From positions 1 to 7,415 of the forward strand of contig DAOUFU010000331.1 of NCBI GenBank assembly GCA_034429275.1: a DNA stretch of 7,415 bases, written 5' to 3'. Within the stretch, counting starts at the first letter, position 1. Each line of letters opens with the position of its first letter. The position numbers and the translations under genes were made by a program. Below the pieces are notes generated by a model, which saw only the letters and a list, made by a program, of their open reading frames with translations, did not search any database and had not been told where the DNA came from. Below, piece after piece: positions 1 through 5,635 of this stretch. The DNA is from DAOUFU01 sp034429275 (GTDB lineage: Bacteria > Chloroflexota > Anaerolineae > Aggregatilineales > Aggregatilineaceae).

Positions 1-90
1 GCGTTCCCCAATCACCCGATCTGCATCAACGACGACCTGCTCGACTGGCTGATTCGGACTCTCGGCGAGGAAAACGTGCAGGTAGAGTGA
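1..90 (+). CDS. C-terminal end of an unidentified protein (5' truncated by the window)
   Basis: Frame 1 is open from the first base and encodes 29 residues (AFPNHPICINDDLLDW..., ending ENVQVE) before the TGA at 88-90. The fragment has a mixed hydrophobic/acidic composition that looks like real coding sequence. It ends four bases before the repeat element at 95, so the repeat occupies the 3' flank of this gene. I do not recognise the family from so short a tail, and no catalytic motif is visible. The start and most of the gene lie outside the window. Confidence 0.6.
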   Translation, partial: AFPNHPICINDDLLDWLIRTLGEENVQVE

Positions 91-94
91 GCGA

Positions 95-340
95 GGGCGT
101 ATTCCATTTTCGGGGCATGAGACTGTGGGGGGTGCCCGGCCTCACCCCCGCGCGGCCAAAACCGGGCCGCTCCGCCCCCTCTCCGAAAATTTTCGGAGAG
201 GGGGCAGACCAGGCGCCTCCCAAGAGGCGCGCAGGTCGGGGGTGAGGCCAGCCGTTCGCCCACCCCTATCCGCCCACCTTATCAAAATGCACGGCGGGGG
301 CGAAGTCCTCGCAATTTCGCCCCCAATCTGGAATACACCC
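95..340. mobile_element. MITE-like palindromic repeat element, copy 1 (246 bp)
   Basis: The ends form imperfect terminal inverted repeats: GGGCGTATTCCA at 95-106 pairs with TGGAATACACCC at 329-340 (11/12), and the match extends inward to about 18/22 (95-116 against 319-340). Between them lies the 112-bp core (138-249) shared with copy 2. The right shell 250-290 resembles the reverse complement of 5381-5421 in copy 2, 29 of 41 positions without gaps, including a shared 9-mer CGTTCGCCC and a shared TATCCG. There is no credible protein inside, so if mobile it is non-autonomous. No target-site duplication is evident. It begins four bases after the stop codon of the preceding gene and accounts for most of the 370-bp gap 91-460. 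The shell boundaries are inferred; the core is certain. Confidence 0.6.
138..249. repeat. 112-bp structured repeat core, copy 1
   Basis: This matches 5422-5533 at 109 of 112 positions with no gaps, in the same orientation. Its inverted repeats are nested. A 12- to 13-bp closing stem pairs 138-150 (GGCCTCACCCCCG) with 237-249. Inside it are three hairpins: 152-157 with 165-170 (GCGGCC/GGCCGC, 7-nt loop); a perfect 32-bp palindrome at 174-205 (half-arm GCCCCCTCTCCGAAAA); and 213-219 with 224-230 (GCGCCTC/GAGGCGC, 4-nt loop). The third can be extended by GACC 207-210 with GGTC 234-237. The fold is a four-way, cloverleaf-like layout. Only short spurious reading frames cross it. Confidence 0.92.
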
Positions 341-365
341 ATGTGCCTGGGCACCGGGGGCGGTG

Positions 366-372
366 TTATACT
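366..372 (+). promoter_or_regulatory. Possible -10 element upstream of the acetyltransferase gene
   Basis: TTATACT at 366-372 contains TATACT, close to the sigma70 -10 consensus TATAAT, and stands out in a GC-rich stretch. The expected -35 position (about 344-349) reads TGCCTG, a poor match. If used, transcription would start near 379 and leave a leader of about 80 nt before the ATG at 461. The repeat element ends at 340, so this promoter would lie just outside it. Confidence 0.35.
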
Positions 373-460
373 TTTCGGAACGATCCTTTTTTGTGCCCGC
401 AGCGCCCAGACGACAGGCTGCCGGTGATGGCGGGCGCATTCACCTCTGCGGGGGACACCT

Positions 461-1609
461 ATGGCACTTTCGGTCACGCTGTCGCACGACACGGCAGCCT
501 TCGAGCGTCTGCGCGCCGAATGGGAAGCGCTGCAAGCCATCAGCACCGCCGACAGCATCTATCTGACCTGGGACTGGATCACCCTGTGGTGGCAGCATTT
601 TGGCGCCGGGCGCGAGCTGTGGCTGCTCGAAGCGCGCGATGAGGCCGGGCAGCTCGTCGGCCTGGGACCGATGATGCGCTCTGCGCACGCGCCCCTGCGC
701 GGCCTGCGCTGGCAGCAGGTCGAGTTCATTGGCGCACCCTCGCCGTGTGAACATCTCGACTTTCTGGCGCGCCCCGGCGACGAAGAGGCCGTGACACGCG
801 CCTTTGTGCAGCGCCTGATCGCCGAACAGCCGCGCTGGGATGTGCTCTCGGTGACGCGCCTGCCCGAATATTCGCCCACGCTCGGCATTCTGCGCGCCTG
901 GCCGGGCATCGCCTGGGAAGAAGATGTGCTCATTGCGCCGGTGATCGCGCTGCCCAATGACTGGGATACCTACTTCATGAGCCTGAGCGAAAAAAAGCGC
1001 TATTCCCAGCGCCGCCTGCGCCGCATCCTCGACGCCGAATACCCCGACGGCGGCTGGCAGTGGCAGCGCATTACCGATCCCAATGAGATCGCGCCCACGC
1101 TCAACGAGCTAATCGCGGCTCATCAGGCGTGGTGGACCGGGCTGGGGCAGGCGGGCGCTTTCGCCGGGCCATATACCCCGTTCTTCCACGCCCTCGCGCC
1201 GCAATTTGCCCGGCGCGGATGGCTGGAACTCTCGCGCGTTGACCTCAAGGGTCAATTCGGCGGGGCCTTTTATGGCTACAACTACCGGGGCCGCTTTTAC
1301 GACTTCGCGCACGGCGTGAATATGGCCTACAGCGAGCTTCAGATCGGTCACATGCTGGTCGAGATGACGCTGCGCCATTTGATAGACCAGGGCGCGCGGG
1401 AGTATGATTTTTTATGGGGCACCGAAGAGTACAAATATCGCTGGGGGGCCAAAGATCGCCAGGACATCACGCTGATCTGGCGGGCGTCGCGGCGCGCGCG
1501 CCTGATTCATGCGACGGTCGAGGGGCTGCGCGCCGCGTGGGGTCGTGTCAAGCGCGTGATGCCCGCCTCGCTGCGCGACCGGATCAAGGCCGCCGTACGG
1601 AAAGAGTGA
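461..1609 (+). CDS. GNAT-fold acetyltransferase, BioF2/CelD-like (FemAB-related)
   Basis: The 382-residue protein is probably cytosolic, with no signal peptide or membrane segment. The N-terminal half (about 1-165) resembles the N-terminal GNAT-like domain of this family, with the aromatic DSIYLTWDWITLWW segment at 31-44. The C-terminal half (about 166-345) matches the BioF2-like acetyltransferase domain: a basic helix SLSEKKRYSQRRLRR at 174-188, the GGAFYGYNYRGRFYDF strand pair at 267-282, and the diagnostic EYDFLWGTEEYKYRWG at 314-329. Family members transfer acyl or aminoacyl groups, often in polysaccharide or cell-envelope synthesis; the substrate cannot be read from the sequence. The ATG at 461 follows a GGGGA stretch (450-454) at a usable spacing. 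It is the first of three co-directional genes. The tail after residue 345 is basic and helical. Confidence 0.85.
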   Translation: MALSVTLSHDTAAFERLRAEWEALQAISTADSIYLTWDWITLWWQHFGAGRELWLLEARDEAGQLVGLGPMMRSAHAPLRGLRWQQVEFIGAPSPCEHLDFLARPGDEEAVTRAFVQRLIAEQPRWDVLSVTRLPEYSPTLGILRAWPGIAWEEDVLIAPVIALPNDWDTYFMSLSEKKRYSQRRLRRILDAEYPDGGWQWQRITDPNEIAPTLNELIAAHQAWWTGLGQAGAFAGPYTPFFHALAPQFARRGWLELSRVDLKGQFGGAFYGYNYRGRFYDFAHGVNMAYSELQIGHMLVEMTLRHLIDQGAREYDFLWGTEEYKYRWGAKDRQDITLIWRASRRARLIHATVEGLRAAWGRVKRVMPASLRDRIKAAVRKE

Positions 1610-1676
1610 GCGTGACCGGGCGTGCCGCGCCGGAGTCCGCTCCGCGCACGTCCCGCCAAAGGCACCGGGGCTGTTT

Positions 1677-3047
1677 ATGTCTGCCATACTGATCGAACTG
1701 CTGGTCATTCTTCTGCTGATCCTGCTCAATGGCGTGTTTGCGCTCTCCGAGCTGGCCATCGTTTCCTCGCGCAAGGTGCGCCTGCAGGAATGGGCGAGCA
1801 AAAAACGCCAGGGCGCGCGCGCCGCGCTCGACCTGGCCCGCGCGCCGGAACGCTTCCTCTCCACCGTGCAGATCGGCATCACGCTGGTGGGCGTGCTGGC
1901 CGGGGCCTTCGGCGGCGCGACCATCTCCAGGGTGCTGGCGGACCAGATCGCCACCGTGCCCGCGCTGGCCCCTTACGCCAAAGCCCTGGGGCTGGGCCTG
2001 GTCGTGCTGATAATCACCTACCTCTCGCTGGTAATCGGCGAACTGGTCCCCAAACAGATCGCGCTGAGGGACCCGGAACGGGCCGCCACCCTGGTCGCCG
2101 CGCCGATGACGATGCTCGCGCGGCTGGCTGCCCCGGCAGTCGGGCTGCTGACTCTTTCGACCGGCGCGATCATACGTCTGTTGGGCATCTCGGCCAGCAA
2201 GGCCCCGCCCATCACCGAAGACGAGCTTCGCCTGCTGCTGCACGAAGGCACGCGCGCGGGGGTCTTCCGCCGGGCCGAGCAGGACATGGTCGAGAGCGTC
2301 TTCGAGCTGGACGACCGGCACGTTAGCGCCGTGATGACCCCCTACACCGAGATCGTGTGGCTCGATGTCAACGACCCGCCCGAAAGCATCCTGGCGCGCA
2401 TCCAGTCCGGCGGCCATTCGCGCTACCCCGTCGGCGACGAATCGCTGGATAAGCTGCTGGGCGTGGTCCACACCCAGACTCTGCTGGCCCAGGTGATGTC
2501 CGGCGCACCGCTCGACCTGCGAGCCGCGCTGCGCCCGGCGCACTTTGTGCCCGGCAACGCGCGCGCCAGCGCGGTGATCGACCTGCTCAAGCAGAGCCGC
2601 GCCAATCTCGTGCTGGTGGTGGATGAGCACGGCAGCATCGAAGGGCTGCTGACCAAGCACGACCTGCTCGAAGCCATCGTCGGCACCATCCTCACCCCCG
2701 GCGAGATCGAGACGCCCCCCGCCGTCCGCCGCGATGACGGCTCATGGCTGCTCGACGGCTTGATGCCCATCGAGGATTTTAAGGCGTTGTGCCACATCGA
2801 CCGCCCGCTGCCCGGCGAAGCCTACAACGCCTTCACCACCCTGGGCGGCTTTGTGATGAGCCGCATCGGGGCCATTCCGCAGCAGGGCGACCAGTTCACC
2901 TGGCACACCCTGCGCTTCGAGGTGGTGGCGATGGACGAACGGCGTGTCGCACAGGTCAGCGTGAAGCCGACCGCCGCCTCGCCAGACACCACGCCGCCCG
3001 ACGATTCCACCGGTTCCGCGCAACCGCCCGACGATCCGGGCATCTAA
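1677..3047 (+). CDS. CNNM/CorC-family membrane protein (DUF21, CBS pair, CorC/HlyC domain)
   Basis: The 456-residue protein has the full architecture of the hemolysin-C-like CNNM/CorB family. A DUF21 membrane domain (about 1-175) has hydrophobic segments near 3-24, 62-84, 103-122 and 140-168 and the conserved GELVPKQIAL at 121-130. The EDELRLLLHEG linker is at 181-191. Two CBS motifs follow (about 218-275 and 283-340, the second with VLVVDEHGSIEGLLTKHDLLE), then a C-terminal CorC/HlyC domain (about 350-430). The last 26 residues are a Pro/Asp/Thr-rich, probably disordered tail. Characterised relatives are tied to magnesium or cobalt efflux; 'hemolysin' in many annotations is historical. CBS domains in relatives bind ATP-Mg, so activity may respond to nucleotide. 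The ATG at 1677 sits after GGGG (spacer about 6), a weak ribosome site. It lies 67 bp after the acetyltransferase, in a gap with an imperfect GC hairpin near 1620-1652. The transported ion is inferred from the family. Confidence 0.9.
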   Translation: MSAILIELLVILLLILLNGVFALSELAIVSSRKVRLQEWASKKRQGARAALDLARAPERFLSTVQIGITLVGVLAGAFGGATISRVLADQIATVPALAPYAKALGLGLVVLIITYLSLVIGELVPKQIALRDPERAATLVAAPMTMLARLAAPAVGLLTLSTGAIIRLLGISASKAPPITEDELRLLLHEGTRAGVFRRAEQDMVESVFELDDRHVSAVMTPYTEIVWLDVNDPPESILARIQSGGHSRYPVGDESLDKLLGVVHTQTLLAQVMSGAPLDLRAALRPAHFVPGNARASAVIDLLKQSRANLVLVVDEHGSIEGLLTKHDLLEAIVGTILTPGEIETPPAVRRDDGSWLLDGLMPIEDFKALCHIDRPLPGEAYNAFTTLGGFVMSRIGAIPQQGDQFTWHTLRFEVVAMDERRVAQVSVKPTAASPDTTPPDDSTGSAQPPDDPGI

Positions 3048-3076
3048 TCTACTGATGAGTTGTTCGCACACCAACC

Positions 3077-3113
3077 GGGCGCGCCCTGCCCCATACGGAA
3101 GGCAGCCGCGCCC
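3077..3113 (+). other. GC-rich stem-loop between the CNNM gene and the DUF2892 gene
   Basis: GGGCGCG (3077-3083) pairs perfectly with CGCGCCC (3107-3113). Inside, across a small internal loop, CTGCC (3086-3090) pairs with GGCAG (3101-3105), leaving a 10-nt loop. That is 12 base pairs in total. No T-tract follows, so it is not a classic intrinsic terminator. It ends nine bases before the AGGAGG ribosome site of the next gene, so it could be a 3' stabiliser, a partial terminator or a translation-affecting leader structure. Confidence 0.55.
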
Positions 3114-3121
3114 CAATCACC

Positions 3122-3127
3122 AGGAGG
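3122..3127 (+). promoter_or_regulatory. Strong Shine-Dalgarno site of the DUF2892 gene
   Basis: A perfect AGGAGG ends six bases before the ATG at 3134. It is the best ribosome site in the window and supports this small gene as real. It also fixes the start at 3134; the ATG at 3129 is too close and in another frame. Confidence 0.85.
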
Positions 3128-3133
3128 CATGAC

Positions 3134-3355
3134 ATGAACGGCTTGTTCCAGTTTCTCGCCAGCACCAACGGGCGCATCTTGCGCGCCGTCGCCGGAATTG
3201 TGTTGATCGTGTTGGGGTTGTTCGTGCTCGAAGGCACCGCCGGGACCGTTGTAGCCCTGATCGGGATTCTGCCGCTCGCTGCCGGGGTGTTCGATTTTTG
3301 CGTGTTTGCGCCGCTGTTTGGCCTGAGCGTCAAGGGGTCCGACCTGCGCAAGTAG
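3134..3355 (+). CDS. Small DUF2892 (YgaP-like) inner-membrane protein
   Basis: The 73-residue protein has two predicted membrane segments, about 18-35 (VAGIVLIVLGLFVLEG) and 38-62 (VVALIGILPLAAGVFDFCVF). The pattern LIG-(I/L)-LP-L-x-x-G-x-F-x-F-C followed by a Leu-Gly-rich end matches DUF2892, the membrane domain found alone in many bacteria and fused to rhodanese in YgaP. The conserved Cys (residue 56) is present. The molecular role of stand-alone members is not established. The gene has the perfect AGGAGG described above and is followed by an intrinsic terminator. It lies 86 bp after the CNNM gene, behind a GC hairpin, so it may be translated independently or read from the same transcript. 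Confidence 0.8.
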   Translation: MNGLFQFLASTNGRILRAVAGIVLIVLGLFVLEGTAGTVVALIGILPLAAGVFDFCVFAPLFGLSVKGSDLRK

Positions 3356-3386
3356 TGGCAGGCGGGCCGGCACGGGGTGATTTGAC

Positions 3387-3417
3387 AGGGGCGGGGCTGT
3401 GGCACCCGCCCTTTCTT
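3387..3417 (+). terminator. Rho-independent terminator after the DUF2892 gene
   Basis: GGGCGGG (3389-3395) pairs with CCCGCCC (3405-3411), with a 9-nt loop and a possible extension by G-T and A-T pairs at the base. TTTCTT follows at 3412-3417. It lies 33 bp after the stop at 3355 and separates the plus-strand run from the convergent hydrolase gene ending at 3446. On the minus strand no T-tract follows, so it looks one-directional. Confidence 0.75.
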
Positions 3418-3445
3418 ATGATCTGTCTGCCCGGTGGCCAATCGC

Positions 3446-4342
3446 CTACGACTCGCCCTCGCCCAGCAGTTGCGCATCGAAAAAGGCGAGCAGCCGCTGC
3501 GCGTATTCGTCCGGGTAGCGACCCCACGCCCTGGTATGCCCCACGCCCGGCGCGATCCACAGTTCGGCCCGGTCGCCCACCTTTTCGGCGAACAACTCGT
3601 TGAACTTCACTTCCAGGTCGTTATCGCCGCCAGCGATCAGCAAAAAGCGCGTGGCTTCTGCCGCCACCATTGAATCCAACAGCGGGGGATCGGGCGGCTC
3701 GTCACCGCTCAAAATGCCGACGGTGAAGTACATCACGCGCGCCACGTAATTCCGCACAAAAGGCCGCTCCGAGGGCAGCGAGCGCAGCTCGTCCAGGCTG
3801 CGGCGGGTCGCACCATCGGCCACTATGGCGATAATCTCCGGGTAGGTCGATGCCGCGCCGAGCATCACCTCGCCGCCCATCGACGACCCAAAGCCGCCGA
3901 TCACCCCGACCTCGTCCCGGCTCTGCAAAAAGGCCACTGCCGCGCCGACATCGCGCGTGCCCTGCCAGCCCAGCCGGTTGACGTGGCCGCCGCTCTCGCC
4001 ATGCCCGCGCAGGTCCAGCGCCAGCACGCCGTAGCCATGTTCGGTCAGCAGTGCCGCCTTGCTGCGCATACTCTCGCGCGAGCCGCCCGCCCCGTGCAGC
4101 AGGATGATCGCCGCGCCGTTGGTCGGCGGCGCATACCATGCGGCCAGCTTCACGCCGTCGTCGGTGGTCAGCGTCAGTTCCTGGAATCCGGCGGGCGGAT
4201 CGCCCACTTTTTCTTTGACGGGGAACACCACCGCGATAGCGAACCCGATGGGCATCACCACGTACAGCCCGATCAACACCAACACGATCAGCAGGGCGAT
4301 CCAGCGCAGCGCCCGTTTACGACCCGGTAGTTTCAGTTTCAT
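3446..4342 (-). CDS. Membrane-anchored alpha/beta hydrolase
   Basis: The 298-residue protein has a basic N-terminus (MKLKLPGRKR) followed by one long hydrophobic segment at about 12-40, probably an uncleaved signal anchor placing the catalytic domain outside the membrane. The fold is alpha/beta hydrolase: oxyanion motif HGAGGS at 83-88, LALDLRGHGES at 107-117, nucleophile elbow GFGSSMGG with Ser154 in GxSxG, the acid in GGDND (Asp240 or Asp242), and His269 in GVGHT. All three parts of the triad are therefore visible. The nearest general type is the serine-aminopeptidase-like / BEM46-like hydrolase group; the substrate is unknown. The start at 4342 was chosen because AGAGGA lies seven bases upstream and the basic-plus-hydrophobic anchor begins there. 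The frame stays open further upstream but gives unconserved sequence overlapping the divergent PHP gene. It converges on the DUF2892 gene. Confidence 0.85.
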   Translation of the reverse strand: MKLKLPGRKRALRWIALLIVLVLIGLYVVMPIGFAIAVVFPVKEKVGDPPAGFQELTLTTDDGVKLAAWYAPPTNGAAIILLHGAGGSRESMRSKAALLTEHGYGVLALDLRGHGESGGHVNRLGWQGTRDVGAAVAFLQSRDEVGVIGGFGSSMGGEVMLGAASTYPEIIAIVADGATRRSLDELRSLPSERPFVRNYVARVMYFTVGILSGDEPPDPPLLDSMVAAEATRFLLIAGGDNDLEVKFNELFAEKVGDRAELWIAPGVGHTRAWGRYPDEYAQRLLAFFDAQLLGEGES

Positions 4343-4349
4343 GAGGCTA

Positions 4350-4355
4350 TCCTCT
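4350..4355 (-). promoter_or_regulatory. Shine-Dalgarno site deciding the hydrolase start
   Basis: Read on the minus strand, AGAGGA ends seven bases before the ATG at 4342-4340. This supports the 298-residue start over the longer open frame that runs to 4657. Confidence 0.6.
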
Positions 4356-4379
4356 TGGCACGACTCAAGTTTCCGGCGA

Positions 4380-4385
4380 ATATTA
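4380..4385 (-). promoter_or_regulatory. Possible -10 box for the hydrolase gene
   Basis: On the minus strand TAATAT lies 37 bases before the start codon, an AT-rich island in a GC-rich 148-bp divergent region (4343-4490). No convincing -35 is present at 16-18 bp; TTGTGC lies 22 bp upstream. I see no clear promoter or strong ribosome site for the divergent PHP gene in the same region. Confidence 0.35.
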
Positions 4386-4490
4386 CGGACGGCTGAGCGC
4401 CTGGGTTGCACAACCTTCCAAACCGGCCCCGCTTGTGGTACGATGAAGCCGTTTTGCGCCAATTGTACCCTACTGCTGAGTGTACTCGTT

Positions 4491-5315
4491 ATGACAACGC
4501 CCATCTTGTACGATACGCACATGCATACCCCTCTCTGCAAGCACGCAGAAGGCCTGCCCACCGAATACGCGGCCCAGGCCGAGCGCCGGGGGCTGGCCGG
4601 AATCATCGTCACCGACCACAGCCCCATGCCAGATGGCATGTGGTCCTCTGTGCGCATGGACCCCGACCAGCTTTCGGACTACATCGCCCTGGTGGAGCAG
4701 ACCCGCGCCCAGTGGGCCGGGCGGGTCGATGTGCGGCTGGGGCTGGAAAGCGACTTCATGCCCGGCCTGGAACCCTGGTTGGAAAAGCTGCACGCCCGCG
4801 CCGATTGGGATTATGTGCTTGGCTCGGTCCACCCGCAGAGCGGCGAATATCAGCAGCGCTATATGCCCAACGGTGATGTGATCGCCTTTCAGCGCACCTA
4901 TTTTGAGCACCTGGCCCAGGCCGCCGAAACCGGCCTGTTCGATACGCTCTCGCACCCCGACCTGGTCAAGATCATGTTCCCGGAGCAGTGGAATGTCGCC
5001 CCGCTGATGGACACCATCCGCCGCAGCCTGGACCGCATCGCGGCGACAGGCGTGGCTATGGAACTGAATACATCCGGCCTGCAAAAAAGCGTCGCAGAAA
5101 TGAACCCCGGCCCGGAGATGTTGGCGGAAATGTGCCAGCGCGGGATTCCGGTGGTAGTCGGCTCGGTCGCGCATAATCCGCGCCGGGTCGCTGCCGACTT
5201 CCAGCAGGCCTTCGACCTGCTGGAAGCCGCCGGGTACACCGATGTCAACTTCTTCCTCAAGCGCACGCGCCACACCGTCTCGCTGGACGCCGCCCGCGCC
5301 AGCCTGCGCGCCTGA
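4491..5315 (+). CDS. PHP-domain phosphatase, histidinol-phosphatase (HisJ/HisK)-like, with an altered metal motif
   Basis: The 274-residue protein has the usual length for the HisJ family and is cytosolic. PHP metal motifs are in order: DTHMHTPLCKHA (8-19), VTDHSP (40-45, His43), LGLESDF (83-89, Glu86), DYVLGSVHP (107-115, His114), LSHPDL (153-158, His155), ELNTSG (191-196) and GSVAHNP (224-230). HisJ enzymes hydrolyse L-histidinol phosphate to histidinol in histidine synthesis, using a multi-metal site. Here the last motif has Val226 (codon GTC at 5166-5168) where the family has Asp in SDAH, so either activity is altered, the role differs, or one base is wrong. No other his gene is nearby, so a broader PHP phosphoesterase role is possible. 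The ATG at 4491 was chosen because homology starts at PILYDTHMH; the frame is open upstream but is antisense to the hydrolase. No strong ribosome site precedes it. Confidence 0.82.
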   Translation: MTTPILYDTHMHTPLCKHAEGLPTEYAAQAERRGLAGIIVTDHSPMPDGMWSSVRMDPDQLSDYIALVEQTRAQWAGRVDVRLGLESDFMPGLEPWLEKLHARADWDYVLGSVHPQSGEYQQRYMPNGDVIAFQRTYFEHLAQAAETGLFDTLSHPDLVKIMFPEQWNVAPLMDTIRRSLDRIAATGVAMELNTSGLQKSVAEMNPGPEMLAEMCQRGIPVVVGSVAHNPRRVAADFQQAFDLLEAAGYTDVNFFLKRTRHTVSLDAARASLRA

Positions 5316-5340
5316 TGGGGTGCATCTCAGTTGAGTTCAC

Positions 5341-5376
5341 GCCCTGCATCCGCGGATGCAGGGCATCCGCGGATGC
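5341..5376. repeat. Tandem perfect palindromes downstream of the PHP gene
   Basis: GCATCCGCGGATGC, a perfect 14-bp palindrome, occurs at 5346-5359 and again at 5363-5376, a 17-bp period. The first copy is the centre of a larger perfect 24-bp palindrome at 5341-5364. It lies 25 bp after the PHP stop codon. It could act as a transcript-end hairpin, though no T-tract follows, or as a twofold-symmetric protein site. It lies inside the left shell of repeat element copy 2 and has no counterpart in copy 1. Confidence 0.85.
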
Positions 5377-5421
5377 TCAAGCACTTTGGCAAATTGATCG
5401 GATATGAGAGGGCGAACGATT

Positions 5422-5533
5422 GGCCTCACCCCCGCGCGGCCAAAACCGGGCCGCTTCGCCCCCTCTCCGAAAATTTTCGGAGAGGGGGCAGACCAAGCGC
5501 CTCCCATGAGGCGCGCAGGTCGGGGGTGAGGCC
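5422..5533. repeat. 112-bp structured repeat core, copy 2
   Basis: This is the same-orientation copy of 138-249, differing only at 5456 (T for C), 5496 (A for G) and 5507 (T for A). All four stems, including the perfect palindrome at 5458-5489, are unchanged. The three differences lie in the junction between hairpins 1 and 2, the internal loop below hairpin 3, and the loop of hairpin 3. It lies between two convergent genes. Confidence 0.92.
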
Positions 5534-5635
5534 GGACTCTCGCGGGGCACCATAGCCGCTTATTCTCTCAACGTGCACGAGCGTGCGGCGAAACGGTGGC
5601 GTGAACTTTCGTGAAATACCCCCATCGCGGTGGCC

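Larger units (their letters stand above)
5318..5623. mobile_element. MITE-like palindromic repeat element, copy 2 (about 306 bp)
   Basis: This fills nearly the whole gap 5316-5635 between the PHP gene and the convergent glnS. It holds the second 112-bp core (5422-5533). The proposed ends GGGTGCATCTCA (5318-5329) and TGAAATACCCCC (5612-5623) match each other at 9/12 as inverted repeats. The right end matches that of copy 1 at 10/12, and the core-to-right-end spacing is nearly equal (79 and 78 bases). An exact 10-bp inverted repeat, AGTTCACGCC (5334-5343) with GGCGTGAACT (5598-5607), supports a long imperfect hairpin. The left shell also carries two tandem palindromes. The proposed left end is the weakest of the four ends, so the outer limits are tentative. 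No coding sequence or target duplication is apparent. Confidence 0.5.

Noticed and set aside
138..249. tRNA or other known RNA gene, suggested by the cloverleaf layout
   Set aside because: There are no tRNA consensus features (no T-loop GTTCRA, no CCA-compatible acceptor stem of 7 bp, arms far too long), and I recognise no known RNA family.
125..427. Plus-strand frame of 100 codons across the first repeat, with a related 74-codon frame at 5331-5555
   Set aside because: The two share the peptide HPRAAKTGPLRPLSENFRR only because both cross the same palindromic DNA repeat. The similarity stops at the repeat edges, so this is a spurious 'conserved hypothetical protein'.
1584..2660. Minus-strand open frame of 358 codons opposite the CNNM gene
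   Set aside because: It is antisense to a gene with a complete, well-ordered domain architecture. Its His/Gln/Gly-rich composition is typical of a shadow frame.
4059..4490. N-terminal extension of the PHP protein to 418 residues
   Set aside because: The added 144 residues are antisense to the hydrolase. HisJ similarity begins immediately after the ATG at 4491, and the resulting 274 residues is normal family length.
4343..4657. N-terminal extension of the minus-strand hydrolase to 403 residues
   Set aside because: The added 105 residues overlap the divergent PHP gene and show no family similarity. The start at 4342 has a Shine-Dalgarno site and begins a typical signal anchor.
461..5315. A single operon or defence or metabolic system linking the central genes
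   Set aside because: Strands alternate, a terminator follows 3355, and the products (acetyltransferase, CNNM, DUF2892, hydrolase, PHP) share no visible pathway or known defence architecture.
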